A DNA stretch of 32,645 nucleotides from Lachnospiraceae bacterium (GCA_900770785.1 CAAGLJ010000002.1:1-32645), one strand, 5' to 3'; shown: positions 1-8,974, numbered from the stretch's first letter. Made by a program: numbers and translations. The notes: generated by a model not told the origin, from the letters alone.

Positions 1-20
1 GACGTGTGCTCTTCCGATCT
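1..20. other. Illumina adapter remnant at contig end
   Basis: Bases 1-20 read GACGTGTGCTCTTCCGATCT. The reverse complement, AGATCGGAAGAGCACACGTC, is the start of the standard TruSeq read-through adapter. The real genomic sequence therefore begins at base 21, and the permease reading frame that seems to continue through these bases is artificial there. This is an assembly or trimming artefact, not biology. Confidence 0.97.
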
Positions 21-366
21 TAATCAGTCCCCTTCCCGGAAATTTAAATCTTGCTACTACATAGGCTGCCATAGACAGCATCGTTATACTGATTACCGTT
101 CCCAGGGTGGCACAGATAAAGCTGTTTTTAAAATAGGTAAAGATTCCCAGCTTGGTAAACACCCGGACATAGCCGTCAAAGTGAAGGCTGCTGGGAAGAC
201 TGAAGCCTGGCTCCGCCAGCAAATCTGCCTTAAAGGAGGAAATAAATACCCAAAGAATGGGAAACAGGGCTATCACACAGACCAGAATCATGATGCAGTA
301 GCAAAATACTGCCTCTCCCTTTTTCACTCCCATAGGATTGCTTTCTTTTATCTTTTTAGCCTTCAT
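21..366 (-). CDS. Carbohydrate ABC transporter permease, MalG/LacG type (3' part missing)
   Basis: This is the N-terminal 115 residues of a second sugar permease, cut by the contig end. It starts MKAKKIKESN and has a first membrane helix at about residues 22-44 (FCYCIMILVCVIALFPILWV). The sequence FISSFK follows, typical of the MalG/UgpE side of carbohydrate importers, and then a second helix near NSFICATLGTVISITMLSMA. The EAA loop that would contact the ATPase lies beyond the window. The start ATG overlaps the last 11 bases of the upstream permease gene, indicating translational coupling. It would pair with that permease to form the channel. The frame runs on into adapter bases 1-20, which must not be translated. 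Confidence 0.9.
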
Positions 367-1285
367 TCCTTCCTCCCTTCCTTCTCATCCTCAAGGAGTA
401 TTTATCATGAGAAAACAACCAGTTAATAATGGCAATCAGAATCAAACCGATGACGATTTGCACCACACCTATGGTATTGGCCCTTGCATACTGCGTACGG
501 GGGCTGGTAATCGCCAATTCACGAATAATGAAGCTGATGGATTTGGTCCCTGCCGCTCCATTCGTTAAGAAAAATACCTCATTATACAGCAGGAAACCGG
601 CAGTACCTGCCAGAGTAGTTACCGTCTTGATGGTAGGCTTAACCAGAGGGATGGTAACGTACCATTCCCGCTTCCAGCCCTTTGCTCCATCAATCATTGC
701 CGCCTCATACAGTTCCGGTGCAATACCATGAATCTGTCCCAGAAGCATGATGGCAGTGGTTCCGCAAAAGAATACATAGGCAAAAACGATGGCCCAGAAA
801 TTAGCTCCCTCTACCAGAAGAATACTGTCACGAAAATCAGGCTTGAACATTTTGATAATTTCCTGAATAGGACCATATCTTGCGTTATAAAGCTGCAGAA
901 AAATCAATCCCATTGCCGCACTGGAAATCACGCTGGGAATAATATATACATTTCTGGCAAAACGGGAAAATCTAAGGCCTTTGGAAATAGCAATAGCCAC
1001 TACAAGAGTCAGAGGTACCTGAATAAAAATACCCACCAGTGCCCAGCACAGGGAATTTCTAAGTGCCTCCCAGAAGTAGGGATACTTGGTAAAAATATAT
1101 TCATAGTTGGACAGTAATTCTCCTGCCGGCAGTATTTCCGGATTGGCCAGGTTTGTATAATCCCATTTATAAAAGCTGGTAATCAATATCTGGATAATAG
1201 GATAAATATAAAAAACCAGAAGGCACACACAGGAGGGGATTAAGAACAGCAAGATAAACAGATTTCGGTTAATCTTCTTTTTCAT
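356..1285 (-). CDS. Carbohydrate ABC transporter permease, MalF/UgpA type
   Basis: A 309-residue integral membrane permease with about six helices, the first at residues 8-30. The EAA loop that docks the ATPase is visible at about 194-218 (EAAMIDGAKGWKREW, then IPLVKPTI). Length and loop fit the MalF/UgpA/LacF family of sugar importers. The start is supported by AAGGAGA about 7 bases upstream. It follows a solute-binding protein gene after a 122-base gap holding a hairpin, and it overlaps the next permease by 11 bases. No ATPase gene lies in the sequenced part of the operon; in Firmicutes such importers often use a shared MsmX-type ATPase, which is inference here. Substrate is unknown. Confidence 0.93.
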   Translation of the reverse strand: MKKKINRNLFILLFLIPSCVCLLVFYIYPIIQILITSFYKWDYTNLANPEILPAGELLSNYEYIFTKYPYFWEALRNSLCWALVGIFIQVPLTLVVAIAISKGLRFSRFARNVYIIPSVISSAAMGLIFLQLYNARYGPIQEIIKMFKPDFRDSILLVEGANFWAIVFAYVFFCGTTAIMLLGQIHGIAPELYEAAMIDGAKGWKREWYVTIPLVKPTIKTVTTLAGTAGFLLYNEVFFLTNGAAGTKSISFIIRELAITSPRTQYARANTIGVVQIVIGLILIAIINWLFSHDKYSLRMRRKGGRNEG

Positions 1286-1357
1286 TACATCGTCTCCTTA
1301 CCGCTGCCAAAGCAGCTTAATATTATCTTTTCTTCAATCCCAAAAATTCCAAAGGAA

Positions 1358-1390
1358 AAGCCTGTTTCTTTCACCGAAAAAAACAGGCTT
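1358..1390 (-). terminator. Intercistronic hairpin between binding protein and permease genes
   Basis: A perfect 10-bp inverted repeat (AAGCCTGTTT at 1358-1367, AAACAGGCTT at 1381-1390) with a 13-base loop lies 18 bases after the binding-protein stop. On the minus strand the 3' flank is TTCCTTTGG, too poor in T for an efficient terminator. A partial terminator or an RNA-stabilising hairpin that keeps binding-protein mRNA more abundant than permease mRNA is the usual role of such elements in malE-malF-like arrangements. Confidence 0.7.
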
Positions 1391-1407
1391 CTACTTAACT
1401 TTGAGGA

Positions 1408-2760
1408 TTAACCAATCAAACCGATTAATTCAGACTGCAATTCAGCCAGTTTAGCATCAATATCTGTACCCTCTACAGAACATTCAATAAGCTTATTCAT
1501 GATTGCTTCCCAAACATCCTGTCCCCATGCACTGTTCATGTTCTTGGTGATGGAAGCTGCATCATTTGCCTGAGAGCAGGCCTGTGCCAGCAGCTTAACT
1601 GTAGGATCATCACTGGTTTCTGCCAGAGCATTCAGGTCGATGTCAGTATTGCAGGGATGAGCATTTACTTCCAGGAAAATTCTTGCCTGAACCTCATCGC
1701 TGGTCATGTATTTTAAGAATTCCAGAGCCAGTTCCTGCTGTGCTTCGGAGAGGTTGCTGGAAATAGTGATTCCGCCGCCGGGTGCTGACAGGGATGCACT
1801 TCCGGGATAGAGACCGGGCTGAACATCAAACTTGGTATCTGCAAAGGAGCTTGCTGCCCATACACCATTAATCCAGGTTGCACATTTTCCACTTGAAAAA
1901 TCACCGGAGAAGTCACCTGCATTGGTAGTACTGTGTGCAGAGCCGTTAGCCTGATCCATAGCAGCAACGGTCTTGAATACGGTTGCAAACTCTTCGGAAT
2001 TGATTGCTTCTTCTGTCAGTGCATTAGCTGCATAGTCCGCATTCAGCTGTCCCATGTAAGCGTTAAAAAGGCGGGTGGAAGCCTGACCTGCACTGTAGCC
2101 ATAGATACCTTCAGCGGCACCATAGGTTCTGAGTGCTTCCATAGCCTTTTCCATATCTTCATAGTTTTTCCACTGGTCAGGGGTAGTTGCATTAGCTGCT
2201 GCGTAAATATCGGCGTTGTACCACAGACCCAGGGTGGTCAGCTGATCATGAACAGAATAAATAGCTCCGTTGTCATCGTTCATGGTGTAGTTGATTCCCA
2301 CCTTGCTCTGAAGGCCCTCTGCATCGATGTAAGGTTTCAGGTCGATTACCATCTGCTGAGAAATTGCTGCCAGAGGAACTGCATTTCCTGCCAGGTCTAC
2401 AACGTCAGGGAAAGTACCTCCTGCGATTTCATTCGTAGCTAATGCAACCGTATCCTCTACAGGTATTGCCTCAAAGATAACCGGACCATCTGCATGAGCG
2501 TCCGCAAAATCCTGATAGATGTCTCTCATCACTGCTGCCGGTGCCCATTCACTCTCCTCGTGGAAGAAAGCGTGGTAGAATTTCAGCACTTCCTTATCCC
2601 CATTAGCTGTGTCCGTCTGTGCCTGGCTTTCTGCCGATGCGTTCGTTCCATTATTATCAGTTGCAGGTGTTGTTCCACTATTGCCATTTCCACCACAGCC
2701 TGCAAGAAGACCGCCCACCATGGACAGAGCCAACAGCATGGATACAATTTTTTTCTTCAT
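1408..2760 (-). CDS. Extracellular carbohydrate-binding lipoprotein
   Basis: A solute-binding protein (family 1) of 450 residues, anchored outside the membrane. It has a signal peptide MKKKIVSMLLALSMVGG followed by the lipobox LAGC with Cys22. A Gly/Asn/Thr/Ser-rich linker runs to about residue 50. Typical family segments are present: INGVWAASS in the ligand-binding half and LEFLKYMTSDEVQ near the C-terminus. The start was placed at the ATG with GGGAGG 6 bases upstream; a TTG five codons earlier is in frame but lies on the wrong side of that site. It is followed by two permease genes and is clearly related to the lipoprotein encoded just upstream. The 103-base gap upstream is AT-rich and shows no promoter I can assign. 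Substrate cannot be read from the sequence. Confidence 0.94.
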   Translation of the reverse strand: MKKKIVSMLLALSMVGGLLAGCGGNGNSGTTPATDNNGTNASAESQAQTDTANGDKEVLKFYHAFFHEESEWAPAAVMRDIYQDFADAHADGPVIFEAIPVEDTVALATNEIAGGTFPDVVDLAGNAVPLAAISQQMVIDLKPYIDAEGLQSKVGINYTMNDDNGAIYSVHDQLTTLGLWYNADIYAAANATTPDQWKNYEDMEKAMEALRTYGAAEGIYGYSAGQASTRLFNAYMGQLNADYAANALTEEAINSEEFATVFKTVAAMDQANGSAHSTTNAGDFSGDFSSGKCATWINGVWAASSFADTKFDVQPGLYPGSASLSAPGGGITISSNLSEAQQELALEFLKYMTSDEVQARIFLEVNAHPCNTDIDLNALAETSDDPTVKLLAQACSQANDAASITKNMNSAWGQDVWEAIMNKLIECSVEGTDIDAKLAELQSELIGLIG

Positions 2761-2863
2761 GTGTTTTCCTCCCAAAATAAAATAGTGTATATGTTACTTT
2801 GTAAGTATTGCACATAATTTTAATTAAATATATGGATTTTTTCTCCAATAAGTTGGACTATAT

Positions 2864-4132
2864 TTACTCCTTCTGCAATCGTTTAAAAAAATCGACCAGT
2901 GTGATTCTTTCTGTCAGGTACATTTTCGTACTTTCGCCAAAATCAGCTTTCTGAGAATTTTTCCAGATATTCGCCGGAACCTCGATTTTATACTCTGCGT
3001 TTTTCACACAGCTTACCGCCTGTCTGAGACGTTCATTTTCTACCCCTTCTTCAATCTTTATCCTGGGATTGGAAGGAATCTGTCCGGTTTCTGTAAGAAT
3101 CCTTTTAGCCACCGGCTGGCTGAGCATATATTTAAGAAATTCCACGCTGGCCTCTTCCCTTTTACTGTCCCCGCTTTTTCCCAGAATATAGCCCACACAG
3201 GAAGAGACATTGGACAGGCCTTTTCCTGAACTATGAGGAAAAGCGGCATAACCCACCTTAAGCTCCTGATCGATCATGGAACTGGCCCACACTCCGTTAA
3301 TGTAGATTGCACTTTCCTGGCGATTGAAGCTCTCCAGAGTGTCTCTATAGGTATAATTGGTCATAATAGCAGAGCATTGATAAATTGCTTTAAGCTGCTC
3401 CATAACCTGTGCAAATTCCTCAGAAGAAAAATCAATACGCTCCTCTCTTATTTCCTCCAGTATTCCCGGATCAATATCTGCCAGCATGGCATCAGCAAGA
3501 TGAAGAATATGCTCTGCGTCCAATACAACAGGTACCAGCTCTTCCTTCCTGCTCTCTGCCCACTGCGAAATTCTCCTGCAGACATCAATAAATTCCGTCC
3601 AGTCAGTGGGTGGCTCTTCTATTCCCGCCTCTTCAAATATGGCTGTATTATACCAATAGCCGTTCATCAATATCACATCAGAAACGGTAAAAAGCCGATT
3701 CCCCTCCTCTGTCCAGTAGGACAGGGTTGCCTCTGACACATTTTCTCCAAAGGACTCATCCGCCTCAAGATAGGGCATGATATCCACCGCATAATCGTTT
3801 TCCACCATAAAGCGGTAAACCGTTTCCCTTCCCAGGCCTCCCGTAAAAATAATATCCGGCATTTCCCCTACCGTAAGCATATCCTCTGCTTTGATAATCA
3901 CCTCTTCGGAGGAGGGCATGGATACCAGATTCAGCCGGATATTCGGATGCTCCTTCTCAAAATCCTGGTAAATCCGGCGCATGGCAACATGATCGGCCTC
4001 TGTGCTTCCCCAGCCATGAATGAGCGTTATCTCCACCACTTCCTCCTGTCTGCCACGACATCCTGCCAGAAAAAGAAGCGCAGACAAAAGCAGGATACTA
4101 AGGATCAGTCTCCCTTCACTCCTTCTTATCAT
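2864..4132 (-). CDS. Second extracellular solute-binding lipoprotein, coupled to the response regulator gene
   Basis: A 422-residue family-1 binding protein with signal peptide MIRRSEGRLILSILLLSALL and lipobox LAGC (Cys25). It is a diverged paralogue of the next gene's product: INGVWASSM and VEFLKYMLSQPVAKRIL align with INGVWAASS and LEFLKYMTSDEVQARIF. A longer in-frame opening exists, but the true start is the ATG overlapping the response-regulator stop by 17 bases, because GGAGG precedes it and the signal peptide begins there. A single importer rarely needs two binding proteins. This copy, joined translationally to the two-component genes, may present ligand to the histidine kinase or give a second substrate range; both are inference. 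Confidence 0.9.
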   Translation of the reverse strand: MIRRSEGRLILSILLLSALLFLAGCRGRQEEVVEITLIHGWGSTEADHVAMRRIYQDFEKEHPNIRLNLVSMPSSEEVIIKAEDMLTVGEMPDIIFTGGLGRETVYRFMVENDYAVDIMPYLEADESFGENVSEATLSYWTEEGNRLFTVSDVILMNGYWYNTAIFEEAGIEEPPTDWTEFIDVCRRISQWAESRKEELVPVVLDAEHILHLADAMLADIDPGILEEIREERIDFSSEEFAQVMEQLKAIYQCSAIMTNYTYRDTLESFNRQESAIYINGVWASSMIDQELKVGYAAFPHSSGKGLSNVSSCVGYILGKSGDSKREEASVEFLKYMLSQPVAKRILTETGQIPSNPRIKIEEGVENERLRQAVSCVKNAEYKIEVPANIWKNSQKADFGESTKMYLTERITLVDFFKRLQKE

Positions 4133-4880
4133 CTTCCTCCTCCTTTTCTTTGGCAGCCCTGCCCCGTATTTCTCTCTCGTATTCCCTGGGAGAGCAGCCC
4201 TCCAGCTTTCTGAATACTCTGGAAAAATAGGATATATCTTCAAAGCCCACTGCCTCTGCTGCTTCAACAATCCGGTATCCTTTGGCGATATAGGCTTTTG
4301 CCCTGTTCAGTCTCATTCGATTAATGCTGTCAAAAAGATTCTGCCCTGTTTTCCTCTTGTAGAGCCTGCTCAGATAGTTGCCATTAGCGTGAATTTCCTG
4401 AGAAATATCTGACAGTGTTATCCTCTTCATATAGTTTTTTTCTATGTATTTCTGAAGCCGCCCGAAAATATCCTCATAGGTATCCTCCTTTTCCTTACTC
4501 TCCTCTGCCCCCAGCTTCTGGATAGCCTTCCCAATCGTCTCCGGCAGTGTTTCTAATATGTCTGTCTTTACCACATACCCAAAGACCCCATAGTCTATGG
4601 CCTTCTGTGCATAGGAAAAATCGGCATAGGCAGTAAGGATAATCACCTGCATAGCAGCATAATTTTCATAAATATGTCTTGCTACCTGCAGGCCGTCCAT
4701 AATCGGCATTTTAATATCGGTAATCACAATATCCGGTCTTACTCTCCCCAGCTGTTCAATTGCTTCCTTTCCATTACTGGCTCTGCAAACCAGCTCACAG
4801 CCCAGCCCCTGCCAGTCAATCAACTTATCCAGAGCCTCCAGTATGTAGGCCTCATCATCTGCCACCAGCACTTTCCACAT
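4116..4880 (-). CDS. Response regulator with AraC-type DNA-binding domain (YesN-like)
   Basis: A 254-residue cytoplasmic transcription regulator. The receiver domain covers about residues 1-120, with acidic pocket DD at 8-9, phospho-acceptor Asp55 in VITDIKMP and Lys in VVKTD. A short linker leads to two AraC-type helix-turn-helix units at about 145-245 (ITLSDISQEIHANGNYLSRL, then RIVEAAEAVGFEDISYFSRV). It is shorter than many YesN proteins, which have a long middle region. The ATG at 4880 has AGGGGAGA upstream, and the gene overlaps the kinase gene by 26 bases. The pair presumably activates the following transport genes in response to an external sugar. Confidence 0.95.
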   Translation of the reverse strand: MWKVLVADDEAYILEALDKLIDWQGLGCELVCRASNGKEAIEQLGRVRPDIVITDIKMPIMDGLQVARHIYENYAAMQVIILTAYADFSYAQKAIDYGVFGYVVKTDILETLPETIGKAIQKLGAEESKEKEDTYEDIFGRLQKYIEKNYMKRITLSDISQEIHANGNYLSRLYKRKTGQNLFDSINRMRLNRAKAYIAKGYRIVEAAEAVGFEDISYFSRVFRKLEGCSPREYEREIRGRAAKEKEEEDDKKE

Positions 4881-6618
4881 AATTATCTCCCCTCTTTTCT
4901 TCTTTCTTCCTTATCGGCAGCCTGATTACTACAACCGTTCCTTCTCCCTGCCTGCTGGAAATTTCCATACCATAGTTCTCTCCGCAAAGATTTTTAATCA
5001 TCCTGTCTGTATTATATATCCCAACCTGATTATGTCCTTTATCCTCTTTCCTTTCTTCCTCGTGCAAATCAAAGCCTACTCCGTCATCCTCAATAACAAT
5101 CAGCAGCTTCTCTGCTTCTTCAAAGGACACTCTGATGTGGATATGACCATTTCCTTCCTTGGGCTCAAGACCGTGGCAAATAGCATTTTCCACACTGGGC
5201 TCAATACTGAGACGGGGAACCAGACATTTTTCGTAGTCCTTTCGTTCTCCCACATATTCTATAGAATAGGTGATTTTATCTCCAAACCGGCTATTCTGCA
5301 GGGATAGATAGAATTCCACCACTTCCATTTCCTCCGCCAGCCGGATAAAATACTGCTCCCTTCTGAAAATTTTCCCCTGATATAGCCTGGACAGCTTAAA
5401 CAGCATCCGCTGCACCTCCATATCCCCATTGATTGCCGCCTTCATCTCAATCATAGACAGAACATTGAACAGAAAATGGGGATTCATCTGTGCCTGAAGA
5501 TATTTAATCTGTGCTCTGGTAGCCATCATCTGCGTTTCGTAGACCTCTGTTACCAGTACATTGATATAATCTGCCATTTCGTTAAATTTCTCACTGATGT
5601 TATTCAGCTCCTCCGCCCTGTATTCTCCCAGCTTGGCTGAAAAATTCCCCTTTCCTACCAGATTGATTTTTTCCGCTATGGTCTCCAGCGGAGAAACAAA
5701 ATATCTGGCCATCATATAGCCAACCAGAGAAATCACCAAAATAACGCTGATGGAAATCCCCATGAGAATCAATGCAGTGGTCACCAAAGTCCGATAGGCC
5801 TGCCAGGGAGAAATGGCTGCGTACAGGGTTAGTCCAAAGCCGGTTTTCATGGTATGCTCCATCGTCCCCTTGCCAAATACCGTCTGACTTCCCCTGCTTA
5901 AAATCGTTTCCTCTCCCTGGCGGACAGCCCAGCCGCACTGCTCCAGCTTATCCAGATTAGAATAAATTGCCTCCAGCCCTGCCCTGTTCAATACAAAAAT
6001 ACAGCTTCCGATAACTGCCATATCCTCATCATAGAGGTTAAGGCAGAGATTGACATGCTGCTTTTCCACCTCATAATAGAAGGACTCCTCCTGTGCTAAA
6101 AAACGCTGATTCATCTGACTGTACTTCTCTTCGTCCTTTTTTATCTCTGACACCGTAGTCGGATAGTAATGGTCGCTTATGCTGTGGGCCTCCCGAAACA
6201 GATACACCTTTTCCACAAAAGGCTCCTGCGTATCCAGTCTGTTCCGCTCGGAAAACAGGTTGGTTACTGTCCCAAGCTGCTGTTGTGCATTTTCCGTACT
6301 GTAAAGACTGTACAGATAAACCGTCAGAAATTTTTTTACCCCTATATTATGTTGAATAGCCAGAGTCATTTCCTCCAGGTACTGAATGGTTTTGTCCATT
6401 TCCACATTGGCACTTTCCAGCATATACAGCGTATCCTCTTTTTTCTGTCCAATGTATTGCTTTAAAATCATGGCCAGCATTACAACGGCCTGGGCGGTTA
6501 CTGCCCCAATGCAGCAGATAACGATCAGTCTGGTAATCTGCTTTTTTAATGAGCAGGGCTTACGCCCATCCCCCCAGAGAAGCCACTGTATAATTCTCGT
6601 TATTTTGCTTCTTGGCAT
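4855..6618 (-). CDS. Sensor histidine kinase, YesM/LytS-type
   Basis: A 587-residue membrane kinase. A helix at about 30-55 and another at about 278-305 flank an extracellular sensor region of roughly 220 residues. A HAMP segment follows (about 303-360). The His_kinase domain carries His381 in QMNPHFLFN; the ATPase domain shows the N box EPSVENA (about 473-479) and the G box DDGVGF (511-516). This is the YesM class that phosphorylates AraC-type regulators. It is first in the operon, with GGAGGG 5 bases before the chosen ATG. The sensor region has no named domain that I can recognise. Confidence 0.95.
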   Translation of the reverse strand: MPRSKITRIIQWLLWGDGRKPCSLKKQITRLIVICCIGAVTAQAVVMLAMILKQYIGQKKEDTLYMLESANVEMDKTIQYLEEMTLAIQHNIGVKKFLTVYLYSLYSTENAQQQLGTVTNLFSERNRLDTQEPFVEKVYLFREAHSISDHYYPTTVSEIKKDEEKYSQMNQRFLAQEESFYYEVEKQHVNLCLNLYDEDMAVIGSCIFVLNRAGLEAIYSNLDKLEQCGWAVRQGEETILSRGSQTVFGKGTMEHTMKTGFGLTLYAAISPWQAYRTLVTTALILMGISISVILVISLVGYMMARYFVSPLETIAEKINLVGKGNFSAKLGEYRAEELNNISEKFNEMADYINVLVTEVYETQMMATRAQIKYLQAQMNPHFLFNVLSMIEMKAAINGDMEVQRMLFKLSRLYQGKIFRREQYFIRLAEEMEVVEFYLSLQNSRFGDKITYSIEYVGERKDYEKCLVPRLSIEPSVENAICHGLEPKEGNGHIHIRVSFEEAEKLLIVIEDDGVGFDLHEEERKEDKGHNQVGIYNTDRMIKNLCGENYGMEISSRQGEGTVVVIRLPIRKKEEKRGDNYVESAGGR

Positions 6619-6651
6619 GGCATCCCTCCATTTTCCCCTTATTTTGCTCTG

Positions 6652-6681
6652 ATTTTACTATAAATCCAAAGACTCATACAA
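6652..6681 (-). promoter_or_regulatory. Possible promoter of the kinase/transport operon
   Basis: TTGTAT (6676-6681) and TAAAAT (6652-6657), spaced by 18 bases, lie 34 bases upstream of the kinase start and downstream of the preceding terminator. The match is modest. A promoter is needed here because the terminator at 6734-6771 should stop transcription from the ATPase operon. Confidence 0.35.
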
Positions 6682-6733
6682 GCCTTTGTTCTTTTTTGGC
6701 AGATTATTTCCTTTTTTGTTTTCTTAAAAGACA

Positions 6734-6771
6734 AAAACTCCCGGGCTTTTGTTACAAAGTCCGGGGGTTTT
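6734..6771 (-). terminator. Rho-independent terminator after the P-type ATPase gene
   Basis: The inverted repeat AAAACTCCCGGGCTTT / AAAGTCCGGGGGTTTT has a short loop. On the minus strand the 3' arm runs into GTTTTTGTCTTTT, a good U tract. It lies 20 bases after the ATPase stop. The two imperfect positions would be G-U pairs in plus-strand RNA and A-C mismatches in minus-strand RNA. Confidence 0.8.
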
Positions 6772-6791
6772 ACTGTTCTTTCAGTCTGTAT

Positions 6792-8867
6792 TTAATTCAC
6801 TATATCCTTCATACTGTCCAGCGTAATCAAAAGGGTGGAGGTATTATGGAGCAGCGCCGAGGCAGTAGGCTGGATAATGCCCGCCACTCCCAGCACAATC
6901 AGGGCAGAATTAATTCCCACAATTTTACGGTAGTTAGCATTAATACGCTCCATTAAACCTGTACTGATTCTGCGAAGATACAGCAGATTCTCCAGACTGT
7001 CGGCCTCTATGGTAATATCCGCAATTTCCCTGGCAATCTGTGCTCCATCGCTGATGGCAATGCCCACATCTGCTGCCGATAAAGCCGGTGAGTCATTAAC
7101 ACCGTCTCCAATCATAATCACCTTACGTCCGGCAGCCTTTTCCTTTTCCACAAAAGCGGCCTTATCCTCCGGCAGTACCTCCCAGTAGCATTCATCCAAT
7201 CCCAGGCTCTCGCCTACGGCTATAGCTGCCCTTTTACTGTCTCCGGTCATCATAACCAGCTTGCCAATTCCCGCTTCCCGAAGCTTTTGGATGATGCCGG
7301 CAGCCTCTTCACGGACAGGGTCTTCGATACAGATTACGGCTGCCAGCCTGTAATCCATAGCCATAAACAGAAGGGAATACTGCTCGGGCAGGCTTTCAAA
7401 AAGCTGTTCCTTTCCTTCCGGTATTTCGCAGGCTTCGTCCTCGAAAACAAAGTGATAGCTTCCGATAACCACCTTTCTTCCCTCAATCATGGAGGAAATT
7501 CCATGGGCCATAATGTATTCTACTCTGGAATGCATTTCTTCATGAATCAGCCCCTCATCCTTTGCTGCCTGTACCACAGCCTTTGCCATAGAATGAGGGA
7601 AATGCTCCTCCAGGCAGGCTGCTATTCTTAACATCTCCTGTTCGCTTTCTTCACAGAAGGATACTACCTTCTTTACCGTAGGCTGGGCCCTGGTCAGGGT
7701 TCCTGTTTTATCAAAAACAACAGTATCCGCCTGAGCAACCTGTTCCAGAAAGCGTCCCCCTTTTACTGTAATCTGGTAGTTTCCCGCTTCCCGAATAGCG
7801 GATAAAACCGAAATGGGCATAGCCAGCTTCAAGGCACAGGAGAAGTCTACCATTAATACAGCCAGAGCCCTGGTTACGTTTCGGGTAAGCAGGTATACCA
7901 GCCCTGTCCCCAAAAGAGTATAAGGTACCAGCCTGTCTGCCAGATGCTCTGCCTGGCCCTCCATAGCCGATTTCAGTTTTTCTGATTCCTCTATCATAGT
8001 GACAATCTTATCAAATTTATTGGAGCCGGTGGTTTCCTTGACTTCAATAATCAGTTCTCCTTCTTCCAGAACCGTACCGGCATATACAATACTGTCGCTT
8101 CTTTTAGCTACCGGAAGAGCTTCCCCGGTCAGAGATGCCTGGTTTACATTGCCTTCCCCCTGAATCACCACTCCATCGAAGGGAATGACATTTCCCATAT
8201 GAACCACAATCTGATCATCCAGCTGAATCTGACTGCTGTCCACTAAAACTTCTTTTCCCTGTGTATATAACCATACCTTATGGACATTCAGCGACATACT
8301 TCTGGCCAGATCATCCACAGATTTCTTATGGGTCCAATCCTCCAGTGTTTCTCCTATTCCCAAAAGGAACATAACTGAAGCGGCAGTTTCCATATCTCCC
8401 CGAATAATGGATACTCCAATAGCCGTAGCATCTAAAACAGCCACCTCTATTTTCCCCCTGGCCAATGCTTTAAGACCATTCCATATGTATTTGATGGATT
8501 TGCCTACCGTGATTACATTGCGTATGGAAAAGGGCAGAAACCATTTACAGCCATAACGCACAACCACCTGATTAACCAGCCTGTCCCAGTACTCCCGATT
8601 AGTTTCCCGACTGGAATACTGTAACACCTCTTCGGGAACCTGAACATTTTCAAAGGAAAATTCCTTCAGCAGACCGATAATCCTCTGCCGTTCACCGGTA
8701 TAGGAAATAGCTGCATCCGAGGTTCTATCGTAGATTTTAACCGAAAGAACCTCTTTCTGTCCGGCGAGATAATGCTCAAGTATATCTGCCTGGCGAAAGC
8801 TCATTCTTCTCATATCTAAATGGACCCTCATTCGTCCTTTAATTTCATGCAATACTTTTACTCTCAT
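6792..8867 (-). CDS. P1B-type metal ATPase, FezB-like (candidate ferrosome pump)
   Basis: A 691-residue metal-transporting P-type ATPase. From the chosen start: an HMA-like domain at about 1-75 lacks CxxC and carries basic KGRMRVHL; actuator TGEA at 247-250; membrane metal motif SCALKLAMP at about 343-351 instead of CPC; phosphorylation site DKTGT at 386-390; the usual HP dipeptide reads HS (PHSMAKA, about 425-431); MTGD at 540-543; GDGVNDSPA at 587-595. The SCA motif and missing CxxC fit the P1B-6 class to which FezB belongs, as I recall that classification. The opening extends 34 codons upstream, but that part contains a 10-bp-stem hairpin, so I prefer ATG 8867 (AGAGGG close by) or 8879. 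Copper or zinc export is the main alternative. Confidence 0.85.
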   Translation of the reverse strand: MRVKVLHEIKGRMRVHLDMRRMSFRQADILEHYLAGQKEVLSVKIYDRTSDAAISYTGERQRIIGLLKEFSFENVQVPEEVLQYSSRETNREYWDRLVNQVVVRYGCKWFLPFSIRNVITVGKSIKYIWNGLKALARGKIEVAVLDATAIGVSIIRGDMETAASVMFLLGIGETLEDWTHKKSVDDLARSMSLNVHKVWLYTQGKEVLVDSSQIQLDDQIVVHMGNVIPFDGVVIQGEGNVNQASLTGEALPVAKRSDSIVYAGTVLEEGELIIEVKETTGSNKFDKIVTMIEESEKLKSAMEGQAEHLADRLVPYTLLGTGLVYLLTRNVTRALAVLMVDFSCALKLAMPISVLSAIREAGNYQITVKGGRFLEQVAQADTVVFDKTGTLTRAQPTVKKVVSFCEESEQEMLRIAACLEEHFPHSMAKAVVQAAKDEGLIHEEMHSRVEYIMAHGISSMIEGRKVVIGSYHFVFEDEACEIPEGKEQLFESLPEQYSLLFMAMDYRLAAVICIEDPVREEAAGIIQKLREAGIGKLVMMTGDSKRAAIAVGESLGLDECYWEVLPEDKAAFVEKEKAAGRKVIMIGDGVNDSPALSAADVGIAISDGAQIAREIADITIEADSLENLLYLRRISTGLMERINANYRKIVGINSALIVLGVAGIIQPTASALLHNTSTLLITLDSMKDIVN

Positions 8868-8897
8868 TGTCCCTCTCATTCTGCTCTTTATGTGAAA

Positions 8898-8923
8898 GAC
8901 ACCTGCAGGCTGATGCAGGTGTC
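8898..8923 (-). terminator. Intercistronic hairpin upstream of the ATPase gene
   Basis: GACACCTGCA at 8898-8907 and TGCAGGTGTC at 8914-8923 form a perfect 10-bp stem with a 6-base loop, 51 bases after the small membrane protein stop. The minus-strand 3' flank is TTTCACATAAAG, a weak U tract. It probably reduces or processes read-through into the ATPase gene rather than ending it. Confidence 0.65.
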
Positions 8924-8974
8924 CCTTTTGTTCTATAGCCTCATTCATTCTTCCTGATAAGGCCAGCATTGCTT

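Noticed and set aside
4..426. Plus-strand opening of 140 codons at the contig start
   Set aside because: It lies opposite the two permease genes, starts in adapter sequence and has no family resemblance.
1933..2442. 169-codon plus-strand opening opposite the first binding protein
   Set aside because: Shadow of a well-supported gene; no ribosome site and no recognisable domain.
2761..2775. Upstream TTG start for the first binding lipoprotein
   Set aside because: It would place the strong GGGAGG site inside the coding region; the ATG at 2760 begins a standard signal peptide.
8868..8969. 34-residue N-terminal extension of the P-type ATPase
   Set aside because: It contains the intercistronic hairpin at 8898-8923 and matches no part of the family; a start at 8867 or 8879 is more plausible.
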